DNA from: Acidimicrobiaceae bacterium | Lineage (GTDB): Bacteria > Actinomycetota > Acidimicrobiia > Acidimicrobiales > UBA8190 | Assembly: GCA_003131945.1 (NCBI GenBank) | Contig: PKWD01000424.1 | Span: 7,154 to 12,466, forward strand | Direction of reading: 5' to 3' | DNA length: 5,313 nucleotides | The notes under the pieces: model-generated | What the model was told of the DNA's origin: nothing | Database searches by the model: none | Seen by the model: only the letters and a program-made list of their open reading frames with translations | Translations under genes and position numbers: made by a program | Part shown: positions 1 to 5,313 of the stretch, in pieces | Position numbering within the stretch: position 1 is the stretch's first letter | Layout of the letters: each line of letters begins with the position of its first letter

Positions 1-295
1 TTGACAGGGCGTGGGAAATGGAGAGAGCCTCCTAGTCCCCGAGCTGGCTGTGAAGAGCCAGTGGCGTAGATAGCCATTCGGTTGAGGAACTTACCCTCAA
101 GGAGGCGGCCGTGTGGGGTTGTCCGTTCACAGGATCAGGATTCACCTTTGACGATTTGCATATTCGTGGGAGCTTCGCGATCCAAGTTCTCGTTCGTCAA
201 TGGACCGGTTCACCGATCCCCGGCGTTCAACGACGATCTTGCTATCGGCGCAAAATGGAGCCTTGAGGTGAAGAGGTGTTGGATAAAGTCCCTCA
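1..295. other. Upstream region without a recognisable gene
   Basis: I find no recognisable protein, RNA gene or convincing promoter here. Two small structures are visible. One is a perfect 6-bp inverted repeat, CTGGCT/AGCCAG, at 44-61 with a 6-base loop and no T-tract after it. The other is a strong Shine-Dalgarno-like AAGGAGG at 99-105, followed 5 bases later by a GTG that opens a 51-codon frame ending with TGA at 264-266. The predicted peptide (starting MWGCPFTGSGFTFDD) is unfamiliar, so I do not call it a gene. Another frame is open from the left edge to TAG at 67-69 and could be the tail of an upstream gene, but 22 residues are too few to judge. An in-frame TAA at 284-286 separates this region from the next gene. 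Confidence 0.5.
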
Positions 296-2293
296 ATGGG
301 TAGCTTGAACTCATTTGTCGCTCTGCTTGCCCTGCTCTTTCTTGGTTCAAGTGGCTGGGGATCCGCCACGGTCAGCCTTTTTGAGCGGCGCGGATGGAAA
401 TCAGTCCGTTCTGAGGTCGGCCCTCCACTCCAGGTGGCGATCGGCATCGGACTGTTTTTGGCCGTCGGTGGCGTTCTTGTCGCCTTCGGGAGCGCATGGT
501 ACTGGTGCCTTCTGGGATGGCACCTCGTGGGTGTGGTTCTGCTTGCCGCCCACGGCGTGCACTTGCTACGCGCGCGCGAAATCAAATGGAATTGGTCCCT
601 CGTGGGCTCCTGGGCTGGGACTGTTTGTGTCTCCGCGTTCCTTCTGGTACTCACGTTCGCGCTCTCCATCGCGACCTTCTACTTCAACTCCAACGACGAC
701 GATCCGCAATACGTCTACCTCGCCGTCCGAATCCTGCGCACGGGGGGTCTAGTCGACCCCTTCAGCGAACGTCGACTCGTAAGCTACAACGGGACACGAC
801 TGTACGACGCGCTCTTCTATCAGACGAGCGGAAATATCTCGCTGAGTGGGTTCGAGCTTTGCTTTGCGCTTCTCCTCACCGTGTTCATGGTCGTGGGACG
901 GAAACGACGCCGGTGGCCCCTGGCTGGTCTGGTGCTCCTCGGCCTAGGCGTCACACTCGGTCACGGCATCACCTCTGTTGGCAACCTGGAGCCCGTATTC
1001 TCCACTGCGGCATTGTCGCTGGGCGTCTTTCAGCTGCTGTACATTGTGAAGCGGGGGTCGGAGGCGAAATCACACGGCGTGTTCGCATTGGTAGGTCTCC
1101 TGCTCGGTGGACTCCTGGCGATGCGATTCACCGATGTCATTTCTGTCGGCGCCGCCGTTGTCCTTGTGTATGCCCTCGTGCTCCGTGGCTGGGCCAGCGT
1201 GCGAGCACTGGCCATCACGGCATTGACCACGGCTTTAGCATCGATCGGCTGGGCCGTCTCCTCGTACAGCTCCTCGCGGACTCCTTTGTTCCCTGTTGTC
1301 CTCGGCAACTACCGAACAGCGCTCCTACCCACCTCCGATCCATCCGTGCGCCGGCTCGGGGCTTACCTGGTGCAGTTCTGGCATGGCTTCACGGCGTTCA
1401 ACCTTGGTGTTATCCCTGCGGCTTGTCTTGTTGGCGCCATTGTCCTGTGGCCGTTTCTGCCAGGTGCTCGGGCAGGGTTAGTCGTGTTGGCGTGTGCCGG
1501 GCTGGCCAACCTCCTACAGCTTGCTGTCATTACTTATGCATTCTCAGGGATCGGTTGGGCGGCCAGTTACCGCTACCAGGTGGCCAGCTCGTTCGCCTGT
1601 GCCCTGTTTGCCATTGACCTGTGTTGGCCCCAGCGTCAGCGAGACGCTTTGCCGCGAACGGATCCGGACGTCCTTCGACGACGCCACTCCCGCCGGAGGA
1701 GCGATCCTCGCCGGAGAGCCGCCAGGATCGGGGCGGTTGTCTCGACGGCGGCGGCCGTGGGGATGGGTCTCATTTCATTTGGAGACAATCCGGGCGCATA
1801 CGCAACGCAGCTAAGATCAGACACGAGTCTTGGCTTCCGTGTTCTCGACGGCTCGATCGGTTTCACCGATCGCTATACGGCAGTGCGCCCAGAGTACGCT
1901 GAACTCAACCGCGCGATACCAAAGGGATCGAAGGTGCTCGCGGCGCTTGAATATCCTGAGCTTCTGGATTTTTCGAAGTTCCAATTCGCAACCTTGGATT
2001 TCCCGGGCGTCGTATCGCCATCGCCTGGAATGCCGATCTTTCAAGGTGCCCAGGCTGTCGTCACATACCTTCGACGGCTTGGTTATGAGGATATTGCGAT
2101 CGATTCTCCGACCACTTTCGGTTTGTACGATGAAGCACTGTGGAAGCCGGCACTATCCTCAAGCAGCCGAACAAATCGCGCTCTGGCTCGGGAATTCACC
2201 ACATGGAACGCGATTGTGGCCTCCCTGGAACGATCCAGACGATCTGGAATACAGCATTTCGGAGGCCTCACACTGATTTCGATTAGCTCGTAG
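296..2293 (+). CDS. Large polytopic membrane protein, GT-C glycosyltransferase-like
   Basis: This 665-residue protein has about 12-14 hydrophobic segments, roughly at residues 5-22, 44-66, 68-92, 103-130, 186-202, 207-225, 232-252, 262-276, 282-298, 303-322, 367-388, 393-415, 422-440 and 477-495. An acidic DDD (134-136) sits just after the fourth segment, followed by PQYVYLAVRILRTGGL and PFSERR (155-160). An acidic motif in the first large external loop is typical of GT-C enzymes, which use lipid-phosphate sugars outside the membrane. A very Arg-rich loop (about 446-477) is probably cytoplasmic. Residues 496-665 form a soluble, probably extracytoplasmic domain with DFPGVVSPSPGMPIFQG (568-584) and a YLRRLGYEDIAI stretch (591-602). 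A similar layout is familiar from uncharacterised bacterial membrane proteins in polysaccharide loci. TAA at 284-286 in frame makes ATG 296 the first possible start. Its Shine-Dalgarno is poor; AGAGGTG at 272-278 lies about 17 bases away. An O-antigen or lipid-sugar transferase role is inference. It is convergent with the minus-strand operon. Confidence 0.85.
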   Translation: MGSLNSFVALLALLFLGSSGWGSATVSLFERRGWKSVRSEVGPPLQVAIGIGLFLAVGGVLVAFGSAWYWCLLGWHLVGVVLLAAHGVHLLRAREIKWNWSLVGSWAGTVCVSAFLLVLTFALSIATFYFNSNDDDPQYVYLAVRILRTGGLVDPFSERRLVSYNGTRLYDALFYQTSGNISLSGFELCFALLLTVFMVVGRKRRRWPLAGLVLLGLGVTLGHGITSVGNLEPVFSTAALSLGVFQLLYIVKRGSEAKSHGVFALVGLLLGGLLAMRFTDVISVGAAVVLVYALVLRGWASVRALAITALTTALASIGWAVSSYSSSRTPLFPVVLGNYRTALLPTSDPSVRRLGAYLVQFWHGFTAFNLGVIPAACLVGAIVLWPFLPGARAGLVVLACAGLANLLQLAVITYAFSGIGWAASYRYQVASSFACALFAIDLCWPQRQRDALPRTDPDVLRRRHSRRRSDPRRRAARIGAVVSTAAAVGMGLISFGDNPGAYATQLRSDTSLGFRVLDGSIGFTDRYTAVRPEYAELNRAIPKGSKVLAALEYPELLDFSKFQFATLDFPGVVSPSPGMPIFQGAQAVVTYLRRLGYEDIAIDSPTTFGLYDEALWKPALSSSSRTNRALAREFTTWNAIVASLERSRRSGIQHFGGLTLISISS

Positions 2294-2442
2294 GGAACGC
2301 TGGGAGTTGTGAAAGTTTTCTTCTTTCTCGGTTGAAGTCTGAGCTCGGCGGAACGCACGCGGAGTGAAGGCAATCATCGTTCGGTTTCTTCAATTTACAA
2401 GTTCGGCGGAGGTGCGCGACTGAGCGGGTGAGCCCATGGAAG
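2294..2442. other. Convergent intergenic stretch, no gene seen
   Basis: This lies between the membrane protein's stop and the IS remnant. I see no open frame that resembles a protein and no convincing terminator hairpin with a T-tract. A 10-base direct repeat, GTTCGGCGGA, occurs at 2401-2410 and again at 2456-2465 inside the presumed IS end; it may be a trace of the insertion or chance. Confidence 0.4.
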
Positions 2443-2872
2443 TGGCCTTGATTCGGTTCGGCGGACAGGTTGGTTGTGTTTAATCATGCCGCCTGGCGGT
2501 CGGCATTTAGGTAGATGGCTTCCCACTCGGCCGAGCTGCAGTAGTTGAGCGAGTTGTGCAGGCGGCGCCATGCGCCGGTGTCGATGAGCTCGCGCTTGAT
2601 GGTGGCGAAGAAGGTCTGCCAACGCGTTGTCCCAACACTCGCCCTTGCGCCCGATTGACAGCACGACGGCGTTCAGTCGTGCCAGCTCGCCGTAGTCGAC
2701 CCTTTGAACCCGGGCTGACATCCCCGGTCCAAGTGGAAGATCAGCCCCCTCGGCCGGGCCCCGGCTGCGCAGCGCCATGCCCAGAGCGTCGGCGACGAGC
2801 TCCGTGCGCATGTGCTCGGCCAGCGCCCACCCACCACGCGGCGCGACGACAGGTCGATGACGGCGGTCATTA
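2443..2872 (-). mobile_element. Decayed 3' fragment of an IS3-family insertion sequence
   Basis: The minus strand carries the C-terminal half of an IS3-family orfB, ending at TGA 2486-2484. After the stop come about 40 bases containing CCTGTCCGCCGAACCG, which resembles the terminal repeat of IS3 elements. On the + strand this would place the element's end at a TG near 2443 or 2437. The other end, orfA and the first half of orfB (including the first catalytic Asp) are absent. Recognisable homology starts about 2870, only some ten bases from the stop codon of the glycosyltransferase to its right. No target-site duplication can be assigned because one end is lost. The element is a scar and cannot transpose by itself. 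The exact boundaries are estimates. Confidence 0.75.
2484..2870 (-). pseudogene. IS3-family transposase (orfB) C-terminal remnant, frameshifted
   Basis: Reading the minus strand and changing frame as needed recovers a typical IS3 orfB rve-type integrase core: MTAVIDLSSRRVVG (2870-2829), GWALAEHMRTELVADALGMA and on (2832-2746), GLIFHLDRGCQ (2747-2715), DYGELARLN...GECWDNALAD (2697-2614), then FFATIKRELID to the stop (2612-2484). The shifts lie near 2830, 2746, 2705 and 2613. The second catalytic Asp is seen in HLDRG. The last shift looks like a 2-base loss exactly where the family has AES-FF, so the catalytic Glu is gone. After TGAW the sequence jumps to RRLHNSLNYCSSAEWE; the roughly 19-20 residues that normally lie between (ending near the WYN motif) are missing, an apparent in-frame deletion. 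The first catalytic Asp and the protein's N-terminal half are absent. It is clearly non-functional. Assignment to the IS3 family is firm, to a named IS not possible. Confidence 0.8.
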
Positions 2873-2879
2873 ATGCCCA

Positions 2880-4082
2880 TCACGACGCTGGGCGCCAAAG
2901 CCCCATTTGCTCGAGCTTCGAAGCAATGACGTGTCCTACATCGCACCGCGAACGCAACCTCTCGGCGCCCGCCATTGCGATCCGATCACGGAGGGCGTCG
3001 TCGGCCGAAACCTGCTGAAGGGCTCGCGCCAAACCTACGGGATCTCGCTCTGGAAACTCCAGGTAGTGGAGTCCTGGCTCGAGCAGCGAACCGTCAGCCG
3101 AAGGGTTCGAGCCGACGAGGCAACAACCTGTCAACATCCCCAGTCTCGCGGCCGTGGTCGGGAACCCATCAATGATCCCGGTATCACCGTATCCGTCCTC
3201 GGGGCGATCGCCCGAGGCGGGCGCGACGATAATGTCGCACTCCCAAAGAACCTGGCGGAGCTGCTCGGGCTCGAGCCAACCGTGGAGGCGCGCGCCCAGG
3301 CTCTCCAGACGAGCGAGGTGCCGCTCGTGCGGGCCTACGACATCCAGTTCGTAGCCGGGACCAACCAGTTCCATCGCCTCGAGTAGTGTGACAAGCCCCT
3401 TGCGCGGGCGATCGTCGCCTACGAACACAAGGCGTGGTTTGCGAGCGAGCCGACGACTCCTAAATTCGTAGAAGTTGCTCGGGATCGGCACCGTTGTGGG
3501 GACCGCATCGGGCACTATCTTCATCACTTCGGCCACGGACGTGAACACCGTCGCGCTCCGCCGCGCCACCTCCTTCACCGCGGACTGGGGGGTATCGGGA
3601 AACAGCCCACCACCTGGGTAGATTGTGATATGACCGCGCATCTTCCAGCGGGTCATGGTCGGCAACAGCGAGATATCCTTCCTCGCAGTGTCGAGCCCCC
3701 GACCGCCGTCGGGGCCCGCGACACCGAGGATCCCTGCGGCCCAATTAAAGAACACCATGTAGACATCCGTCACGCCGGCGGCAGCAGCTCGCGTCGGAAA
3801 CTCCGCAAGCGGATACACGCGCGTCGGAAATGGATCGGTCATCTCGTAGAGAGAAAAGAAAAGCGTATCGGGCCGGTGGCGCAGAAGCTCCTCGCCTTCG
3901 TGGTATCGGAAGCCGCTGACGATCCACGGAAAGTGGGAGTCAACAACTGCCAAGCGGCGATGGTGTCCGACGCGCGCTACGAGCCGTCGAACCGGGATTG
4001 AGATCCGAGCTCCGAGACCCGGAGGCCTTGGAGCCCACCCAGGGTCCGCCGGGTCGGCAAGCGGAAAGGGGTACTCGCTCAA
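2880..4082 (-). CDS. GT-B fold glycosyltransferase, GT4-like
   Basis: This 400-residue protein looks like a cytosolic retaining glycosyltransferase that moves a sugar from a nucleotide donor to a growing glycan. The N-terminal domain begins at about 44 (LAVVDSHFPW) and includes RPDTLFFSLYEMTDPFP (70-86). The C-terminal donor domain starts at PRLVFVGDDRPRKGLVTLLE (216-235), where Arg227/Lys228 match the phosphate-contacting basic residues of GT4 enzymes, and continues through LHGWLEPEQLRQVLWECDIIVAPA (266-289). In GFPTTAARLGMLTGCC (306-321), GT4 proteins normally carry a Glu just before the G/A-M pair; here it is Leu, with Arg before it. The start is TTG 4082-4080, overlapping the previous gene's TGA as TTGA, with a weak AGGG (4092-4089) six bases upstream. 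About 43 residues precede the conserved part, so a downstream TTG at residue 44 is possible, though it has no good ribosome site. It is the last gene of the operon; the IS scar starts right after its stop. Donor and acceptor are unknown. Confidence 0.85.
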   Translation of the reverse strand: MSEYPFPLADPADPGWAPRPPGLGARISIPVRRLVARVGHHRRLAVVDSHFPWIVSGFRYHEGEELLRHRPDTLFFSLYEMTDPFPTRVYPLAEFPTRAAAAGVTDVYMVFFNWAAGILGVAGPDGGRGLDTARKDISLLPTMTRWKMRGHITIYPGGGLFPDTPQSAVKEVARRSATVFTSVAEVMKIVPDAVPTTVPIPSNFYEFRSRRLARKPRLVFVGDDRPRKGLVTLLEAMELVGPGYELDVVGPHERHLARLESLGARLHGWLEPEQLRQVLWECDIIVAPASGDRPEDGYGDTGIIDGFPTTAARLGMLTGCCLVGSNPSADGSLLEPGLHYLEFPERDPVGLARALQQVSADDALRDRIAMAGAERLRSRCDVGHVIASKLEQMGLWRPAS

Positions 4083-5029
4083 GCGTCGCCCTGGGGATCC
4101 CTCGGCGCAAGCCCGAAGGGTCCGGGGTAGTATCGCGTGACGACCTTTTCGACCAATCCGATACGGACACCTGCTTCAAGCATTCGCCGGCAAAGATTCC
4201 AGTCTCCGGGCTCATTCACGATCCAAGACTTAGGGTTGTACTCGAAGAATCGCAGCGCGGTGGGATGAATTGCTCCTTGAAACCCGAACTCGCCCAGACG
4301 CGGAGGGAAGACTCCAATCTCCCAGTTGTCACGCCCGTCCGGAGTGATCGCGAGCAACTTTCCATAGGCCAATTCGAGTTCTCGACTCCGAGCCGCTGCC
4401 AGCAACGTTTCAACGTGGTCAGGCACGAACTCGTCGTCGTGATCGAGAGGTGCAATCCAGAGGCCCTGCGCAAGTTGGGCGCCGAAATTCATCGCTGGTG
4501 AACCTGCAACCAACCATCGGTTCCGCGGGTCCTCTGGATACCCCCCCCGAACGGGCAGATTGAAGAATCTGATGCGCGGATCACCCACGGCCGCGACACA
4601 CTTTTCGGTGTCATCGGTACACGCGTCACCCACCACGATCACTTCAATTCGTTCATACGTCTGTGCCAGGACCGATGCGATCGCACGTTCAACGAGAAGC
4701 TGCGGATTGTTGTATGTCGCGATACGCACGGAGACCAGTGGCTCGTCGACTCCGAATGCCTGCTCATATTCAGCGCTCTGTCGGATTCTTCGAAGTTCCC
4801 GACCGAGAAACGGGACTTCGTCAAACTCCGCCGACACCATCTCTCGGACGGTCTCGAGACGCTCGCTCGACCGTTCCTGGCTCTCGAACAGTCGGCGCAT
4901 CTCGTCACGCATTGCCTGAAGCTCGCTAGCGATCGAGCCAACACGTAGGTCAATCGCCTCGGTCGTCGACTCTCGAATCAACGCGCGGAGCCTCGCTTTC
5001 GCTCTATCTGGACTGAACCACATCAGCAC
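4079..5029 (-). CDS. Family 2 glycosyltransferase with N-terminal coiled-coil-like region
   Basis: A GT-A fold inverting glycosyltransferase of 316 residues from GTG 5029 (325 from TTG 5056; numbers below count from the TTG). Residues about 28-100 are charged and heptad-like (ELQAMRDEMRRLFESQERSS), probably a coiled coil. The catalytic domain follows: VSVRIATYNN (108-117), LAQTYERIEVIVVGDACTDD (130-149), the metal-binding DxD in LDHDDE (204-209), and the later GDW (284-286) where GT2 enzymes bear acidic acceptor or catalytic residues. No membrane segment is seen, so it should act in the cytosol. Start choice: TTG 5056 has no ribosome site; GTG 5029 has GAGAGG (5041-5036) six bases upstream; ATG 5023 is also possible at 12 bases. 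Its start overlaps the aminotransferase end by 26 bases and its stop overlaps the next gene by 4. A run of eight G lies at Arg-Gly-Gly 170-172. Specificity cannot be read; a role in the same glycan as its neighbours is inferred. Confidence 0.88.
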   Translation of the reverse strand: MLMWFSPDRAKARLRALIRESTTEAIDLRVGSIASELQAMRDEMRRLFESQERSSERLETVREMVSAEFDEVPFLGRELRRIRQSAEYEQAFGVDEPLVSVRIATYNNPQLLVERAIASVLAQTYERIEVIVVGDACTDDTEKCVAAVGDPRIRFFNLPVRGGYPEDPRNRWLVAGSPAMNFGAQLAQGLWIAPLDHDDEFVPDHVETLLAAARSRELELAYGKLLAITPDGRDNWEIGVFPPRLGEFGFQGAIHPTALRFFEYNPKSWIVNEPGDWNLCRRMLEAGVRIGLVEKVVTRYYPGPFGLAPRDPQGDA

Positions 5030-5313
5030 TCTGCGCCTCTCTGCATGCTCGGGCAATGCGGGCCACGTCTGCGGCAGTTAGGTCGTCGCTCATAGGGAGG
5101 GAGATGACCCTCGATGCCAAGTCGAGCGTCGTCGACAAGCTCCGACATGCGAGCCGGGAACCTGCGAATAGCGAATGTAGGTGAACGGGCGGGTTGTAGT
5201 AGGTGCGAGCCTCGACACCTGCGGCTTGGAGTGTCGCAAGAGTGGCCGCGCGCGCCGCGCTTGATGGTAGAAGCGCCGAGACGAACGGCAAAGCCGACAG
5301 CTCAGACGACGGT
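5004..5313 (-). CDS. DegT/DnrJ/EryC1/StrS aminotransferase, C-terminal part (cut by window edge)
   Basis: The frame is open to the right edge and ends at TAG 5006-5004; 102 residues are visible. Members of this PLP-dependent fold-type I family transfer an amino group, usually from glutamate, to a keto-sugar nucleotide, giving amino-deoxy sugars for O-antigens, capsules or glycosylated products. The visible part matches the family's C-terminal small domain: GVEARTYYNPPVHLHSLFAG, corresponding to the conserved (Y/F)xPPLHxxPAYA region, then LDLASRVISLPMSDDLTAAD and VARIARA, matching the usual A..vLSLPm...Lt...v..I ending. The PLP lysine and the rest of the active site lie beyond the window and cannot be checked. 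A TTG at 5291 lies inside the conserved domain and is not the real start. It precedes and overlaps the GT2 gene, so it is probably co-transcribed with both glycosyltransferases. The precise sugar substrate is not determinable. Confidence 0.85.
   Translation of the reverse strand, partial: PSSELSALPFVSALLPSSAARAATLATLQAAGVEARTYYNPPVHLHSLFAGSRLACRSLSTTLDLASRVISLPMSDDLTAADVARIARACREAQSADVVQSR
5036..5041 (-). promoter_or_regulatory. Shine-Dalgarno site for the GT2 gene
   Basis: GAGAGG on the minus strand ends six bases before GTG 5029-5027. It lies inside the end of the aminotransferase gene. It favours GTG 5029 over the upstream TTG 5056, which has no purine-rich site, and over ATG 5023, where spacing would be 12 bases. 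Confidence 0.5.

Noticed and set aside
1..6. TTGACA, a perfect -35 hexamer, at the left edge
   Set aside because: No -10-like hexamer lies 16-18 bases downstream (the sequence there is GAGAGCCT), and the site is 290 bases from the gene.
44..61. Perfect 6-bp hairpin CTGGCT/AGCCAG as a terminator or structured RNA
   Set aside because: The stem is short, there is no T-tract, and no neighbouring sequence resembles a known RNA. It is noted only as a structure.
142..669. Open frame of 175 codons on the minus strand
   Set aside because: Mostly antisense to the membrane protein N-terminus; low-complexity Arg/Thr/Pro-rich product without recognisable motifs.
496..1617. Long open frame (373 codons) on the + strand
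   Set aside because: It is out of frame within the membrane protein gene, and its product is rich in Arg, Cys and Pro without any domain. The hydrophobic-segment frame is clearly the real one.
2311..2330. GAAAG...CTTTC near the end of the membrane protein gene as a terminator
   Set aside because: The stem is only 5 bp and AT-rich with no following T-run; it is too weak to call.
2395..2946. Uninterrupted 183-codon minus-strand frame across the IS remnant as an intact gene
   Set aside because: Only parts of it match transposase (about 2832-2746 and 2697-2614); the remainder is out-of-frame reading of transposase or of the end of the GT4-like gene.
2907..3386. Open frame of 159 codons on the + strand
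   Set aside because: Antisense to the GT4-like gene, whose conserved motifs are on the minus strand; no recognisable product.
3998..4501. Open frame of 167 codons on the + strand
   Set aside because: Antisense to the two glycosyltransferase genes, spanning their junction; explained by GC-rich codon structure.

Overview
The window is a GC-rich bacterial segment (about 60% GC by eye) from a surface-glycan biosynthesis region. High GC, frequent TTG/GTG starts and an IS3-type transposase remnant that reads like those common in actinobacteria suggest a high-GC bacterium, possibly an actinobacterium. No gene here fixes the taxon.

Layout: bases 1-295 hold no gene I can recognise. A large integral membrane protein of 665 residues runs on the + strand (296-2293). 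It resembles GT-C-type glycosyltransferases: many membrane segments, an acidic DDD motif in an early loop, and a soluble C-terminal domain. Bases 2294-2880 contain no intact gene; they carry a decayed 3' fragment of an IS3-family element (about 2443-2870). Its transposase reading is broken by four frameshifts and an internal deletion. The rest, 2880-5313, is a tightly packed minus-strand operon read right to left: the C-terminal end of a DegT/DnrJ/EryC1/StrS sugar aminotransferase (cut by the window edge), a family-2 glycosyltransferase with an N-terminal coiled-coil-like region, and a GT-B/GT4-like glycosyltransferase. Both gene junctions in the operon overlap, which implies co-transcription and probably translational coupling.

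How they fit together: the aminotransferase would make an amino-deoxy sugar nucleotide. The two cytosolic glycosyltransferases would build a glycan on a carrier lipid or protein. The polytopic membrane protein could use a lipid-linked sugar on the outer face of the membrane. This is inference from family membership and proximity; neither the sugar nor the acceptor can be read from the sequence.

I see no clear previously undescribed system. The points most worth a second look are the membrane protein, an atypical sugar-nucleotide-site motif in the GT4-like enzyme, a G8 tract inside the GT2 gene that could slip, the IS scar ending at the operon's last stop codon, and a short GTG frame with a strong Shine-Dalgarno in the leader region.
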